Origin: an uncultured Caulobacterales bacterium
GTDB taxonomy: Bacteria; Pseudomonadota; Alphaproteobacteria; Caulobacterales; Maricaulaceae
Direction of reading: 5' to 3'
DNA length: 64,000 nt
NCBI GenBank assembly: GCA_938001915.1
Contig: CALLBD010000049.1
Coordinates: 1 to 64,000, forward strand
Every line of letters starts with the position of its first letter. Within the stretch, counting starts at the first letter, position 1. Of the stretch, positions 54,373 to 64,000 are shown piece by piece. Both the position numbers and the translations under genes were made by a program. The notes under the pieces are model-generated. The model saw nothing but the letters and a program-made list of their open reading frames with translations. It made no database searches and had not been told where the DNA came from.

Positions 54373-55290
54373 TTAGGCAAGAACAGATGTCAGAGGCGCA
54401 GGCGCGTCCGATTGAAGATCCGTCATAGGCATTGTCGTAAATTCCCACGCCGTCGGCGTCCCGTAGAGCTTCATAAGTAAGTCATGATTCAGGCCATGTC
54501 CGGATTTAAAGGTCGTAACGCGGCCTAATATTGGTCCGCCCAAATAAAGATCACCCAATAAATCCAGAGCTTTATGCCTGACGAACTCATCATCGAAGCG
54601 AAGACCATTTGGATTCAAGACCTTATCATCATCTACAACAATGGCATTGTCATATGACCCACCCTTCGACAGACCCGCGGCCTGCAGGGCTGCAACCTCG
54701 TGAAGGCGGGCAAATGTTCGAGCGCCCGCCATGCGTTCACGGAATGAGCGCACATCTGGTACAATTTCCAACCGTTGGTGGCCGATAGCTTCCTCGGCGA
54801 ATTCAATAGTCACATCCAATTCCAAACGGTCACAAGGTTCTATTCTGGCCCACATATCACCTGACTTGACCTCTACAGTCTCAAGAATTTTGACATACCG
54901 ACGCGGCGCAGGCTGTTTATACACACCGACTTGCTCGATCAATTGAAGGAAGGGTTCGGATGATCCATCAAGTGCAGGTAATTCTGCTCCGTCCAATTCA
55001 ATATCCAAATTATCAATGCCCACAGCGCTCAAAGCCGCTAATAAATGCTCAATCGTGGAGACAGCTACGCCAGCCGCATTGGACAGCGTCGTGCAATTTC
55101 TAACACCCGTAACAAGGTCGGGACGTACCGGAACAATATTGTCGCGGTCCGTTATGTCTGTACGAATAAAACGTAGGCCTGACCCAATTGCCCCCGGCCG
55201 CATGATGAGGCGCGCGTGCTGCCCTGTATGCAACGCCACACTCGCCGTAACAGCAGGCGATCTTAGAGTGGATTGTCGGCGAATATTCAT
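54373..55290 (-). CDS. lpxC: UDP-3-O-acyl-N-acetylglucosamine deacetylase
   Basis: This 305-residue zinc enzyme catalyses the committed step of lipid A synthesis. Motifs: STIEHLLAALSAVGIDN (Zn-binding His), ELPALDGSSEPF (catalytic Glu region), RFDDEFVRHKALDLLGDLYL (second Zn site His/Asp) and GHGLNHDLLMKL. Its presence shows that the organism makes lipid A besides the sphingolipids encoded at 8.7-24.9 kb. Confidence 0.96.
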   Translation of the reverse strand: MNIRRQSTLRSPAVTASVALHTGQHARLIMRPGAIGSGLRFIRTDITDRDNIVPVRPDLVTGVRNCTTLSNAAGVAVSTIEHLLAALSAVGIDNLDIELDGAELPALDGSSEPFLQLIEQVGVYKQPAPRRYVKILETVEVKSGDMWARIEPCDRLELDVTIEFAEEAIGHQRLEIVPDVRSFRERMAGARTFARLHEVAALQAAGLSKGGSYDNAIVVDDDKVLNPNGLRFDDEFVRHKALDLLGDLYLGGPILGRVTTFKSGHGLNHDLLMKLYGTPTAWEFTTMPMTDLQSDAPAPLTSVLA

Positions 55291-55388
55291 AATTTAAGTG
55301 TCGGCCCCAAGTTGGATTGCAAGGTTAATTACAATCCCACTATCATTTCAACAATAAACGCTACGTGACTGAATGTTTCACTTCATGA

Positions 55389-55420
55389 CAAAAAGGCCAT
55401 TCTAGTGTTAGAATGGCCTT
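55389..55420 (-). terminator. Intrinsic terminator after ftsZ
   Basis: A perfect 12-bp stem (AAGGCCATTCTA with TAGAATGGCCTT), a four-base loop and a following U-run on the minus strand lie 24 bp after the ftsZ stop. It separates the division genes from lpxC. Confidence 0.9.
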
Positions 55421-55443
55421 AGCAATCTGAATTTATTGATTTT

Positions 55444-56874
55444 TTAGCGGTTTTGACGCCTCAAGAAACTTGGAATTTCCAATTCATCATCGGATTTACT
55501 TCCGAACAAATCGCCACTTGGTGCTGGCCGGGCATTCACTACAGGGCGCGGCGCTGGGGCAGGTGCAGCTGTTTTTCGACGCCCAAAGAAGCCAAATGGG
55601 CTACGAAGCGTGCTCGCAGGAGCTGCCTCCGGAATTGTTGCTGGCGCCGCCTGCACCTCGGCGGCGGGTTGTGCATCTGGCTTGATACGCGGTGGGTAAG
55701 GCTTTGGCGCTGTATAAGGCGGCGGCGCGTTTACAGCGGCGGCCTCGGAGTCGACATCAAATTCGTATTCCTGAAACGCCTTGCGCGCCTCGGCCTCTGC
55801 TGCCGCGGCTTCTTGCGCGCGTTCATGAACGCCTAGCTCGACAACTTTCACAGGCTCAGGAGCTGGCTCTTCCGTCTCATATGATGGCGTTGCGATTTCA
55901 TGACGTGCAATGGCATCGACGCCAGTCGCGACAACGGAAACCCTCACAATCCCATCGAGATCAGTATCTAATGCCGAACCGACGATGATATTCGCATTTT
56001 CATCAACCTGATTACGGATGAGTTGTGCGGCTTCATCTACTTCGTAAAGGGTCAAATCGCGCCCGCCCGTGATATTGATTAGGACGCCCTTGGCCCCTTT
56101 AAGCGAAACATCATCAAGCAGCGGATTGTTGACGGCAGATTCAGCAGCTTCAACCGCGCGGCGATCACCTGTGGCCTCGCCTGTCCCCATCATAGCCTTG
56201 CCCATTTCATCCATGACCGTGCGGACATCATTAAAATCCAAATTGATCAGGCCAGGCACAACCATCAAATCGGTTACACCGCGTACGCCAGAATGCAAAA
56301 CTTCGTCCGCCATAGAGAACGCGTCCGACATTGTTGTTTGCTCGGTTGCGACACGGAAGAGGTTTTGGTTAGGAATAGTAATCATCGTATCGACAGAAGC
56401 GTACAGGTTTTCAATACCTTGTTCTGCAAGCTTCATGCGGCGAGACCCCTCGAACATAAAGGGTTTCGTGACGATACCGACCGTCAAAATACCTTTTTCG
56501 CGGGCCGCGCGGGCAATAACGGGGGCTGCGCCTGTCCCAGTGCCGCCGCCCATACCCGCCGCGACAAACAACATGTGAGCGCCGTCTAGATGTTCCATGA
56601 TTTCATCAAGACTCTCTTCAGCGGATTGCTCGCCAATCTCAGGGCGCATGCCAGCGCCTAGTCCTTGCGTGATTCCGCCGCCCATTTGGACCTTACGGGT
56701 CGCCGAGTTTAGAGCCAGCGCCTGCGCATCCGTATTCGCAACAACAAAATCAACGCCGTCTAAGCCAGCTGCGATCATATTGTTTACGGCATTACCACCT
56801 GCTCCGCCAACACCAATCACGACAATGCGCGGCTTGAGTTCTACAGTTTGAGGCATTTGGAAATTAATAGGCAT
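55444..56874 (-). CDS. ftsZ: Cell division GTPase FtsZ
   Basis: The 476-residue tubulin homologue forms the Z-ring. It uses the ATG at 56874 ([17 protein letters not shown]); a TTG at 56898 is less likely. GTP-binding motifs: [14 protein letters not shown], the tubulin signature [15 protein letters not shown] and [15 protein letters not shown] Pro/Ala-rich linker of about 130 residues (roughly 325-455) precedes the conserved C-terminal tail [13 protein letters not shown] that binds FtsA. The long linker is typical of Caulobacter-like alphaproteobacteria. The 114-bp gap to ftsA is AT-rich and likely has a promoter. Confidence 0.98.
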   Translation of the reverse strand: MPINFQMPQTVELKPRIVVIGVGGAGGNAVNNMIAAGLDGVDFVVANTDAQALALNSATRKVQMGGGITQGLGAGMRPEIGEQSAEESLDEIMEHLDGAHMLFVAAGMGGGTGTGAAPVIARAAREKGILTVGIVTKPFMFEGSRRMKLAEQGIENLYASVDTMITIPNQNLFRVATEQTTMSDAFSMADEVLHSGVRGVTDLMVVPGLINLDFNDVRTVMDEMGKAMMGTGEATGDRRAVEAAESAVNNPLLDDVSLKGAKGVLINITGGRDLTLYEVDEAAQLIRNQVDENANIIVGSALDTDLDGIVRVSVVATGVDAIARHEIATPSYETEEPAPEPVKVVELGVHERAQEAAAAEAEARKAFQEYEFDVDSEAAAVNAPPPYTAPKPYPPRIKPDAQPAAEVQAAPATIPEAAPASTLRSPFGFFGRRKTAAPAPAPRPVVNARPAPSGDLFGSKSDDELEIPSFLRRQNR

Positions 56875-56988
56875 GACGTCACTCGAATCTATGGTCAATG
56901 AAATATGAATCAGAGTGTGAACACAAAGCCTTAACGCGCTGTTAACTGCGTTAACTTTTAAGATAATTAATTAAAAAAACTTCAGCCT

Positions 56989-58260
56989 TTAAAAGTTTTC
57001 ACGAAGCCATTGCGCCGTCCGCGCAACTGCATTGCCTGAATATCTTTGGGCGCGCATGCGCCGACCAGATAGATCAGGTGGCCCCATCACAACTTCTTCC
57101 CTGCCATCAAAGACACGCTTCAAAAGCCCTGTCGCAACAGCAAAATCAGGCTGGCTCAATTCATCAGATAAACCAAACACACCATAAGGCTGACCTATCC
57201 GAACCCGCTTCCCTAATACATTGGTCGCGAGTTCCCGTACGCCATTTAAGTGTGCGCCGCCGCCCGTCAGAACCACTTGCCGACCGGAGTAGGTCTCAAG
57301 CCCTGCTTTGAAAATACGGTCTCTTAGCAACTCAAATGTCTCCTCCATACGGGAGCGAATAATATTGGTCGCGATTGATCTTGGCACTTTCTGCAATTCG
57401 TCTTGCGCGGCAATCGGGGGGCACGGGACCATGACTGCTTCATCATCAACGCCGTGCAAACAAGAGCCATAAATCATCTTGATGCGTTCCGCCGCTTCAA
57501 AAGGCGTAGATAGGCCGCGCGCTAAATCCGATGTCACATTGCGCCCGCCGACCCCTAAGGCATCCACATGAACAAGGGTGTTGTCGCGGAAAATAGCGGC
57601 AGATGTAATGCCTGCCCCTAAATCAATTAAAGTCACACCTAAATCTCGCTCGTCTTCGGTCAGGACAGACAAAGCCGCCGCATAAGGGCTAACTGTCACT
57701 GATCGTATCGTGAGATGGCAGCGCTCAATGCAATGCGCGAGGTTTCGAAGCGGGCCTATGCCCCCTTGGACAAAATGCATATCAACACCTAATTGACGCC
57801 CATACATCCCTCGCGGATCACGAATCCCGTCCTCACCATCCACTTGCCAATTCAAGGGTATTGCATGAAGAATCGCGTATTCGGATTGAGATAGCTCTGA
57901 CATTGACGAATTTAAAACGCGTCTCAAATCTCGGTCAACGACAGCACCGCTCGCAAATTCAGTTTGGACGGTCATATGCTTGGACCGCATGGATTTTAGT
58001 GCGACGTTCACACAAACATCTTGGACAGTTACGCCTGCGGCGCGCTCGGCCTTTTCGACGGCGGCGCGAATGCCGACTTCCGCAGCCTCAAGATCAACAA
58101 CCGCTCCACCCTTGAGTCCAGAGGACACGCCAAAACCTGAGCCAATCAGGCGAACGCCTAAACCTGGTTCTTCGCGGCCAATTAGGCAAACAACCTTGTT
58201 AGACCCAATGTCCAAAACACACACGGTCTCCGGCTGACGTTTTACAGACCCCTTAAACAT
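56989..58260 (-). CDS. ftsA: Cell division protein FtsA
   Basis: The 423-residue actin-like protein tethers FtsZ to the membrane. It opens VCVLDIGSNKVVCLIGR (phosphate 1). LGVTLIDLGAGITSAAIF is the phosphate 2 block and VVLTGGGAHLNGVREL the adenosine motif. The C-terminal amphipathic helix (ARTAQWLRENF) fits the membrane-targeting sequence. The start lies 2 bases after the ftsQ stop. Confidence 0.97.
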   Translation of the reverse strand: MFKGSVKRQPETVCVLDIGSNKVVCLIGREEPGLGVRLIGSGFGVSSGLKGGAVVDLEAAEVGIRAAVEKAERAAGVTVQDVCVNVALKSMRSKHMTVQTEFASGAVVDRDLRRVLNSSMSELSQSEYAILHAIPLNWQVDGEDGIRDPRGMYGRQLGVDMHFVQGGIGPLRNLAHCIERCHLTIRSVTVSPYAAALSVLTEDERDLGVTLIDLGAGITSAAIFRDNTLVHVDALGVGGRNVTSDLARGLSTPFEAAERIKMIYGSCLHGVDDEAVMVPCPPIAAQDELQKVPRSIATNIIRSRMEETFELLRDRIFKAGLETYSGRQVVLTGGGAHLNGVRELATNVLGKRVRIGQPYGVFGLSDELSQPDFAVATGLLKRVFDGREEVVMGPPDLSGRRMRAQRYSGNAVARTAQWLRENF

Positions 58261-58262
58261 AA

Positions 58263-59150
58263 CTAGCTAGATTGCGCTATTTGCACAGGTTTCGCCTTCA
58301 ACCCAATCCGATCAGGCAAGCGCATATCAATGACGCCCACATCACGAGACAGAATAAATGTCTCTCGATCTAGCGCAGCCAGTTGCCCTACAGCTCGCTC
58401 AGCCTCTTCGGGCGGCAGTTTGACGACAATATTATTTCGCAAATACAAGTCCCAGCGGCCCGACGGAAATTGAACAAGGCTCTCAACGCGCGACCAAACT
58501 TCATCATAGGGCGCTAGCATGGATTCGATACCTTGCGCCGCCGCAGGAGCTTGCGCGCCGACATAGGTTCTCAGGCCCGTGGGAACCGAGCTTGCGGTCT
58601 CGACAGGAACAATTAAAGCCCCCGATTCTGCAAGCAAATGCAGTTTTCCTTCGTCTTGCCATAAAGCATAAGGGGTCGTCTCCACGATTTGAACGACAAT
58701 TCGGTTTGGCCATAAACGGCGGACAACCGCGCGGTCGACCCAAGGTAGGCTTTCGGTACGGTCCCGCGCTGCGTCCAAATCAACCCCAAAGAAATAGCTT
58801 CCCGTTTGGATTTGCGCAGCGATACGAATATCGCGCTCGTTCAAACGCCTCTCGCCCATCACATCGATTTTCTCGACGACGAACCCCGCCGCCATAAGAC
58901 GGTCAATTTTCCAGCTATTTAAGCTTTCCCGAACGGCAGGAAGATATCCGCCCAACCAAAGCCCGATAAAAATTAAAGCGAAGAAAGTGCCGACGATTTT
59001 GAGAATAAAACGAAAGAACGCTTTTGGCGAATGTTTCGCCGCCCGCATTTGGGCTGCCATCCAATTTTGAGACCCCCGCAAACCAGGTTTTAGCGGGCTA
59101 ACCCGCATCATCCCTTTGAACTTTGATCTACCTTTTTTTACCGCGGCCAT
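58263..59150 (-). CDS. ftsQ: Cell division protein FtsQ
   Basis: This 295-residue bitopic protein has a basic cytoplasmic tail of about 45 residues. A single membrane helix (FILKIVGTFFALIFIGLWLG) is followed by a POTRA domain (FVVEKIDVMGERRLNERDI) and the FtsQ/DivIB domain (SLPWVDRAVVRRLWPNRI). The ATG overlaps the ddl end by 13 bases and has GAGG at a spacing of 7. Confidence 0.95.
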   Translation of the reverse strand: MAAVKKGRSKFKGMMRVSPLKPGLRGSQNWMAAQMRAAKHSPKAFFRFILKIVGTFFALIFIGLWLGGYLPAVRESLNSWKIDRLMAAGFVVEKIDVMGERRLNERDIRIAAQIQTGSYFFGVDLDAARDRTESLPWVDRAVVRRLWPNRIVVQIVETTPYALWQDEGKLHLLAESGALIVPVETASSVPTGLRTYVGAQAPAAAQGIESMLAPYDEVWSRVESLVQFPSGRWDLYLRNNIVVKLPPEEAERAVGQLAALDRETFILSRDVGVIDMRLPDRIGLKAKPVQIAQSS

Positions 59151-60070
59151 GAAGCGTCCTCAACCATCCAGCGACAAAGCTGTTCAAAATCAACTCCAAC
59201 ATAAGCCGCTTGTTCAGGAACAAGCGATGTTGGAGTCATCCCAGGTTGAGTATTCACTTCAAGCATTACGATTTTGTTTACCACGTTACTTTCTGTGCAA
59301 TTTTCATCATTAAATCTGAAATCCGCACGAGAAATACCCCGGCAACCAAGTGCATTATGCGCTTTTTCCGCCCAATTGAGGCAAAGCGCAGTTACATAAT
59401 CGGGTAAATCAGCGGGACATTGATGCTTTGCTGCGGCTTCGCCATATTTCGCCTCATAGTCATACCAACCGGTATCCGACTCAGCCGCAATGATTTCTGT
59501 CACGCAAATGGCCTTCCCGTCCCTCACTGCAACGGTCAATTCGCGTCCTGGGATATAAGCTTCGACGACAACCTCTTCTCCCATGTCTTTATCAGCCTTG
59601 ATAGCGGCGCTTTGCGCGGCGTCATCCTCTTTCACAATATACACAGACTTAGACGACCCCTGACCATTGGGCTTCACGACATAGGGCATTGCAATCGGAT
59701 GAGATTTCGCGACATCAAGGCGGCGAAAAAGACCGCCATCGGCAACCGTAATCCCAATAGCTTTAAGAACATGTTTCGCGCGGTGCTTATCCATCGCAAG
59801 CGCGGACGCCATCACGCCAGAGTGGGTATAGGGCTTGCCATACATATCGAGCACACCCTGAACGCGGCCATCCTCACCCCAATCCCCATGCAGTGCATTG
59901 AAAATGACATCAGGATTTGCCGCAAGCAGTTGCTCCCACAGTCCGTGGGTGACATCAATTTCGGTGACATCATACCCGATATTGCGCAAAGCTTTGGCAC
60001 AAGCTGCGCCAGACACGAGAGAGACTTCGCGCTCAGAGGACATTCCGCCAAGTAGAACCGCTACCTTCAT
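59138..60070 (-). CDS. ddl: D-alanine-D-alanine ligase
   Basis: The protein has 310 residues from the ATG at 60070, which shares a base with the murB stop (TAATG). The ATP-grasp ligase has LLGGMSSEREVSLVSG at the N terminus, NALHGDWGEDG, VVKPNGQGSSKSV, GRELTVAV and MLEVNTQPGMT. It makes the D-Ala-D-Ala dipeptide for peptidoglycan. The short loop between GEEVVVEAYIPG and the Mg site is typical of DdlB. Reading further upstream to 60103 would lie inside murB. Confidence 0.96.
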   Translation of the reverse strand: MKVAVLLGGMSSEREVSLVSGAACAKALRNIGYDVTEIDVTHGLWEQLLAANPDVIFNALHGDWGEDGRVQGVLDMYGKPYTHSGVMASALAMDKHRAKHVLKAIGITVADGGLFRRLDVAKSHPIAMPYVVKPNGQGSSKSVYIVKEDDAAQSAAIKADKDMGEEVVVEAYIPGRELTVAVRDGKAICVTEIIAAESDTGWYDYEAKYGEAAAKHQCPADLPDYVTALCLNWAEKAHNALGCRGISRADFRFNDENCTESNVVNKIVMLEVNTQPGMTPTSLVPEQAAYVGVDFEQLCRWMVEDASWPR

Positions 60071-60966
60071 TACACTGTTTCCCCAATGCGGCGCACTTCC
60101 CACTGTAATTCCACGCCTTGCGTTTCCAGAACGCGTGCTCTGACCGTCTCGCCGAGCGCTTCCAAATCTGCCGCCGTCGCGCCGTCGGCATTTATCATGA
60201 AGTTACAGTGCTGCTCACTCATCTGCGCGCCGCCTACGCGGAGACCACGGCACCCCGCCTCATCTATGAGTTTCCAGGAGGAATGGCCTTCTGGATTCTT
60301 AAAAGTCGACCCGCCTGTTTTCTCGCGGATAGGCTGGCTGGCTTCGCGCTTGGCGGTGATATCGTCCATGCGCGCCGAAATAGCGGAAGGCGTATCAGAC
60401 GTACCTTCAAAGACAGCTTCTGTAAAAATCAAGTCTTTCGCCGCCCCGCAATGGCGATAGCTATACTTCATCTCGTCGGGGCTCATGACCTGACGCCGTC
60501 CGGATCGGTCAAGCGCAACGACAGTTCTCAAGATATCTTTTGTTTCAGCGTCATAACAGCCCGCGTTCATCCGTAGAGCCCCGCCAATTGTGCCTGGTAC
60601 GCCCGCGTAAAACTCCAGCCCTGCAATCCCAGCAGCTGCAGCTTTCTTCGCCACGGTTTTATCTAAGGCCGCAGCACCTGCGGTGACGCGCAAACCCTCG
60701 CTTGAGACCTTTCCAAACTCTGGCCCCAAGCGAATAACAACGCCTTTCACGCCGCCATCGCGGACAAGCGTGTTGGAGGCGACGCCCAAAATTTGCACGG
60801 GGATTTCATCTGGGGTTGAGCTTAGAAAATGCGCCAGATCAGCCTCGTCTTTTGGCATGAACAAAGCCTCAGCAGCCCCGCCAACCCTGAGCCACGTATA
60901 CGGAGCAAGCGGAACACTCGCGCTAAGTTTCCCGCGCACCTTTGGCAATCGGTCTAAAAGACTCAC
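60070..60966 (-). CDS. murB: UDP-N-acetylenolpyruvoylglucosamine reductase
   Basis: The 298-residue FAD enzyme reduces enolpyruvyl-UDP-GlcNAc to UDP-MurNAc. Motifs: [27 protein letters not shown] (FAD), [35 protein letters not shown] (catalytic Ser) and [19 protein letters not shown]. The GTG start overlaps murC by 4 bases (GTGA). Confidence 0.97.
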   Translation of the reverse strand: MSLLDRLPKVRGKLSASVPLAPYTWLRVGGAAEALFMPKDEADLAHFLSSTPDEIPVQILGVASNTLVRDGGVKGVVIRLGPEFGKVSSEGLRVTAGAAALDKTVAKKAAAAGIAGLEFYAGVPGTIGGALRMNAGCYDAETKDILRTVVALDRSGRRQVMSPDEMKYSYRHCGAAKDLIFTEAVFEGTSDTPSAISARMDDITAKREASQPIREKTGGSTFKNPEGHSSWKLIDEAGCRGLRVGGAQMSEQHCNFMINADGATAADLEALGETVRARVLETQGVELQWEVRRIGETV

Positions 60967-62393
60967 AACTTGCCAAGCTGTTCGGGGAGTTCAGCCGCCC
61001 AATAGGTAATGTCACCTGCCCCAAGACAGACCACCAAATCCCCCGCTTCCAAATGTGGATGCAGGTCTGCGGCTAATGACGCCTTTGAGGTAAGCGCCAC
61101 ATCTCTGTGGCCGTGACTACGTAAGCTCTCCGCGAGAGCGGGACCAGATACGCTCTCAATCGGCGCTTCCCCCGCCGCGTAAACATCCGCGACATAGACA
61201 AAATCCGCATCATTAAAACAGGTCGAAAATTCTTCAAAGTGATTGGACAGACGCGAATAGCGATGCGGTTGCACAACGGCATGAACGCGGCCTTTTGAAA
61301 CTTGCCGGGCTGCTTGGAGGACCGCCGCGATTTCCACAGGATGATGCCCATAATCATCAATAACATTCACGCCGTTCCATTCCCCAACATGGGTGAAGCG
61401 GCGCTTAACGCCGCCAAAGCTAGCTAATCCCGCTCGAACTTTCTCGACATCCAAACCGAGCTCTCTCGAGACCGCAATGGCGGACAAGACATTTTGCGTA
61501 TTATGCTTGCCGGCCATGGGCAGGAATAAATCTTCCCACCGATCTTCTTCACCATCATGATTTCTGAAGACGACATCGAAGCGCGAGCCTTCTGTCTCTG
61601 GACGTAAGTTTTCTGCCCGCACATCCGCTTGCGGGTTAAAGCCATAAGTGATGACGCGGCGATCACTAATGCGGCTGACGAGTGTCTGCACTTCGGGGTG
61701 ATCGATACACAACACGGCGAAACCGTAAAAAGGCAGGTTCTCGACGAAGGTATCAAAAGCTTTGCGCAAGACATCGAAATCGCCGTAATGCTCCATATGT
61801 TCGGGATCGATATTTGTGACGACGGCAACGGTCGGCAATAGTTTTAGAAATGACCCATCACTTTCATCGGCTTCGACAACCATCCATTCTCCAAGGCCAA
61901 GTTTGGCATTAGACTTGTAGGCATTGATTATCCCGCCGTTAATAACCGTCGGGTCCAGACCGCCGCCCTCTAATAGCGCCGCAATCATTGTTGTCGTTGT
62001 TGTTTTCCCGTGCGTTCCGCCGACGGCGACGGTCCATTTGAGACGCATCAACTCCGCGAGCATTTCCGCGCGGCGCACGACAGGAATAGAGCGCGCCCGC
62101 GCTTCCATCAGCTCAGGGTTATCCGCCTTAATCGCTGAAGACATCACAATTGCGCCCGCGCCGACAACTTGTTCGGCCCTTTGGCCAATGAAAATCTCAG
62201 CGCCCAAACGTTTCAATCGCGCCGTATTTGTACTCTCCCGCGCGTCGGAGCCTTGAACCTGATAGCCCAAATTCAACATGACTTCGGCAATACCAGACAT
62301 ACCGATACCTCCAATGCCAACGAAGTGAATTGGACCCAGATCAAAGGGGACCTTCGTCGCGAGAGCATTTTGCTTGAGATTAGTTTGGGGCAT
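60963..62393 (-). CDS. murC: UDP-N-acetylmuramate-L-alanine ligase
   Basis: The 476-residue Mur ligase adds L-Ala to UDP-MurNAc. It starts at the ATG at 62393 (TAAGG 6 bases before); an upstream frame to 62504 lies inside mur[18 protein letters not shown] is the UDP-binding Rossmann loop, [18 protein letters not shown] the ATP P-loop, and DEPDGSFL-like [12 protein letters not shown] plus [10 protein letters not shown] the Mur ligase hallmarks. Confidence 0.97.
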   Translation of the reverse strand: MPQTNLKQNALATKVPFDLGPIHFVGIGGIGMSGIAEVMLNLGYQVQGSDARESTNTARLKRLGAEIFIGQRAEQVVGAGAIVMSSAIKADNPELMEARARSIPVVRRAEMLAELMRLKWTVAVGGTHGKTTTTTMIAALLEGGGLDPTVINGGIINAYKSNAKLGLGEWMVVEADESDGSFLKLLPTVAVVTNIDPEHMEHYGDFDVLRKAFDTFVENLPFYGFAVLCIDHPEVQTLVSRISDRRVITYGFNPQADVRAENLRPETEGSRFDVVFRNHDGEEDRWEDLFLPMAGKHNTQNVLSAIAVSRELGLDVEKVRAGLASFGGVKRRFTHVGEWNGVNVIDDYGHHPVEIAAVLQAARQVSKGRVHAVVQPHRYSRLSNHFEEFSTCFNDADFVYVADVYAAGEAPIESVSGPALAESLRSHGHRDVALTSKASLAADLHPHLEAGDLVVCLGAGDITYWAAELPEQLGKL

Positions 62394-62400
62394 ATTGGCC

Positions 62401-63480
62401 TTAGGTAAGCGTTGCGATGACCAACTGTGCGAGATCACGAGCCGCGTTCGGACGCCCGAGGGAACGGGCAGAAGCGGCGGCGGAAGAGAGCCAGTTCGAA
62501 TCATTTAATCTATCCTGCAAGATATTAGCGACAGATTCAGGCGTAAACTCAGATTCGGGCAGAATATCGGCAGCTCCGTGACTTTCCAGTGACCGCGCGT
62601 TGATGGTTTGATGATCATCCATAGCAATCGCGAGCGGGATAAGAAGCGAGGGTTTACCCATGAGAGCAATTTCAGACACAGACGACGCCCCCGCCCTTGC
62701 TATAATATAATGCGCTTTTGCAAGGTGAGCCTCAATGTCGGAAAAGAACGTTTCACAAATCGCGCCGACGCCCAATTCCGCATAAACCGCCCGCGCTGTT
62801 TCGACTTCGCTTTCGGTTGTTTGCTGAACAACTCTTATACGGCTTCTCAGCTCAGAGGGTAATAAAGCCATAACCTTGGGGAGTGTTTGCGACAAAATCC
62901 GTGCGCCCAAACTCCCGCCAACACAGAGAAGATTGATAACATCTGTCGGCGGGTCATAGCGCTCAGGGACAGCATCCGTAATCTGCGCGCGCATAGGATT
63001 GCCTAAGAAGTGAATATTAGCTTTCGAACTAACTTTTTCTAATCTCTCAAAACCCGAAACAACATGATTGGCTTTCGCAGCAAAGACCCGGTTGACGCGG
63101 CCTAAGACAGCATTTTGTTCATGCAGGATAGTGGGGAGTCCTAAGGATTGCGCAGCGCGCATGGCGGGAAATGCGGGATATCCCCCAAAACCGACAACAA
63201 TGTCTGGTTGCCAATTACGAATGAAGGCTTTGGCTTGGCGTATGCCTTTAGCGAGTTTGAATATGCCCTTTATAGCCTGGAAAGGCTTACGCGGAGAAAT
63301 AGACGCCGCCTGCACTTCGATAATTTTATCTGCTGGAATACGGCCACTATGTTTCTGTCCGCGCGCATCCGTCATCAGCGCGACCTTCCAGCCTTTAGCT
63401 TTTAGATTTTCAGCTAAGGACTGCGCCGGGAACATATGGCCGCCCGTACCACCAGCCGCGAGAAGAATTCTACGTGTCAC
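62401..63480 (-). CDS. murG: Undecaprenyldiphospho-muramoylpentapeptide GlcNAc transferase
   Basis: The 359-residue GT-B enzyme makes lipid II from lipid I on the cytoplasmic membrane face. [21 protein letters not shown] is the first glycine loop, [13 protein letters not shown] the second and [12 protein letters not shown] the third. [34 protein letters not shown] and [14 protein letters not shown] complete the UDP-GlcNAc site. The GTG start follows ftsW by 21 bp. Confidence 0.97.
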   Translation of the reverse strand: MTRRILLAAGGTGGHMFPAQSLAENLKAKGWKVALMTDARGQKHSGRIPADKIIEVQAASISPRKPFQAIKGIFKLAKGIRQAKAFIRNWQPDIVVGFGGYPAFPAMRAAQSLGLPTILHEQNAVLGRVNRVFAAKANHVVSGFERLEKVSSKANIHFLGNPMRAQITDAVPERYDPPTDVINLLCVGGSLGARILSQTLPKVMALLPSELRSRIRVVQQTTESEVETARAVYAELGVGAICETFFSDIEAHLAKAHYIIARAGASSVSEIALMGKPSLLIPLAIAMDDHQTINARSLESHGAADILPESEFTPESVANILQDRLNDSNWLSSAAASARSLGRPNAARDLAQLVIATLT

Positions 63481-63501
63481 TGTACCCTCGGGGCCAAAAC
63501 T

Positions 63502-64000
63502 CTACTTGCCATATTCATAGGCCCCAGGACGCCGCCGCGTGAAGGCGAGGATTAGACCTGCGGTAAAACACATCGCCAGCATGGACGACCCGCCATTGGA
63601 AATAAACGGCAGCGTCATGCCTTTACTGGGCGCCATATTTAAATTCACGAAAAGATTTATGATGGCCTGCATCCCAACCAATGTGGCCAACCCTGCCGTC
63701 GCGAGTTGGCAGAAATAATCATTTAGCCGCAACGCATTGCGGAACGTCTGCACCACGAACCCCGCGATTAGAAAAATAAGAATGGTTGATATAAGAAAGC
63801 CAAACTCTTCAACCGTTACAGCAAAAATAAAATCCGTATTCCCATCGGGCAAAGAGTATTTCACGCGTCCCTCACCAGGACCTTGACCAAAGAACCCACC
63901 GGAGGATATCGCCTCCAAGGCCTTATCGGTCTGATAGCTATCAGAGGTATTTGGGGAGATAAAAGCCGATACGCGGGCGCGAACATGCGGCAAAGTCAAA
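63502..64000 (-). CDS. ftsW: Peptidoglycan polymerase FtsW (5' part outside window)
   Basis: The visible C-terminal 165 or so residues show the SEDS signature: YQTDKALEAISSGGFFGQG, then GPGEGRVKYSLPDGNTDF and IFAVTVEEFGFL. Membrane helices follow, and NMAPSKGMTLPFISNGGSSM is typical of FtsW near the end. FtsW polymerises lipid II at the septum. The gene continues past the right edge; its order before murG is standard for the dcw cluster. Confidence 0.96.
   Translation of the reverse strand, partial: LTLPHVRARVSAFISPNTSDSYQTDKALEAISSGGFFGQGPGEGRVKYSLPDGNTDFIFAVTVEEFGFLISTILIFLIAGFVVQTFRNALRLNDYFCQLATAGLATLVGMQAIINLFVNLNMAPSKGMTLPFISNGGSSMLAMCFTAGLILAFTRRRPGAYEYGK

Noticed and set aside
59420-60055. 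211-codon plus-strand frame inside ddl
   Set aside because: It is antisense to a certain ddl gene and lacks family features.
60963-62504. Extended murC start at 62504
   Set aside because: The extra 37 residues come from the murG 3' end in another frame; the ATG at 62393 has a good ribosome site.

Overview
The window is chromosomal DNA of an alphaproteobacterium, most likely a marine, prosthecate-type lineage of the Hyphomonadaceae/Maricaulales/Caulobacterales group. The evidence is the division and cell-wall order ftsW-murG-murC-murB-ddl-ftsQ-ftsA-ftsZ-lpxC-bamD-recN-ligA at the right end, a Caulobacter-like bacterial sphingolipid gene set (serine palmitoyltransferase, dedicated ACP, acyl-ACP/AMP ligase, GNAT-type ceramide synthase), a class II DAHP synthase, and dense, overlapping operons. 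The species cannot be named from sequence reading alone. I saw no rRNA, tRNA, CRISPR array or intact insertion sequence.

Layout. 1-8.4 kb: housekeeping (serine hydrolase, Gfo/Idh/MocA oxidoreductase, HU, DAHP synthase, glutathione reductase, rpiA, glmU, phosphoglycolate phosphatase). 8.7-24.9 kb: a compact lipid locus. Its leftward operon has a DUF2141 protein, a probable ceramide synthase, two nucleotidyltransferases, a flippase/CDP-alcohol phosphotransferase fusion, a HAD phosphatase, cyclopropane fatty acid synthase and an Asp/Asn-hydroxylase-type dioxygenase. Its rightward operon has two LptF/LptG-type permeases, a DAG/ceramide-kinase-type lipid kinase and a Tam41-like cytidylyltransferase candidate. 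The leftward spt-acp-ligase set completes it. Together these could make a ceramide, phosphorylate and activate it, attach a polar head and export it. 25-29.7 kb: leucine/valine dehydrogenase, divergent CobT, retropepsin-like protease, TauE permease, dusA.

29.7-40.2 kb is an accessory stretch. A decayed tyrosine-recombinase fragment lies just 5' of dusA, a known integration hotspot. After it come a DUF417 membrane protein, a UDG-family protein, a MAPEG protein, AraC and TetR regulators, secreted and DM13 proteins, an LCAT-like lipoprotein, a lipoamide-dehydrogenase-like flavoprotein, glutaredoxin and a ferredoxin-reductase-like flavoprotein. Six copies of one palindromic operator (ACC-N4-GGT type) sit in pairs upstream of DUF417, of tetR and its divergent neighbour, and of DM13. 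I read this as a local redox-stress regulon controlled by the TetR protein, which carries a CxxC. 40.3-49.7 kb: DUF1643, MaoC, a gene-poor stretch, a UvrD/PcrA helicase, an alpha/beta-hydrolase-like lipoprotein, prmA, a tiny Arg-rich ORF with its own terminator, an M24B aminopeptidase P and a thioredoxin-like protein. 49.7-64 kb: the dcw cluster, all on the minus strand and mostly translationally coupled.

Functions are assigned from visible motifs and recalled family features; no database search was run. Residue numbers were counted by hand and may be off by one or two.
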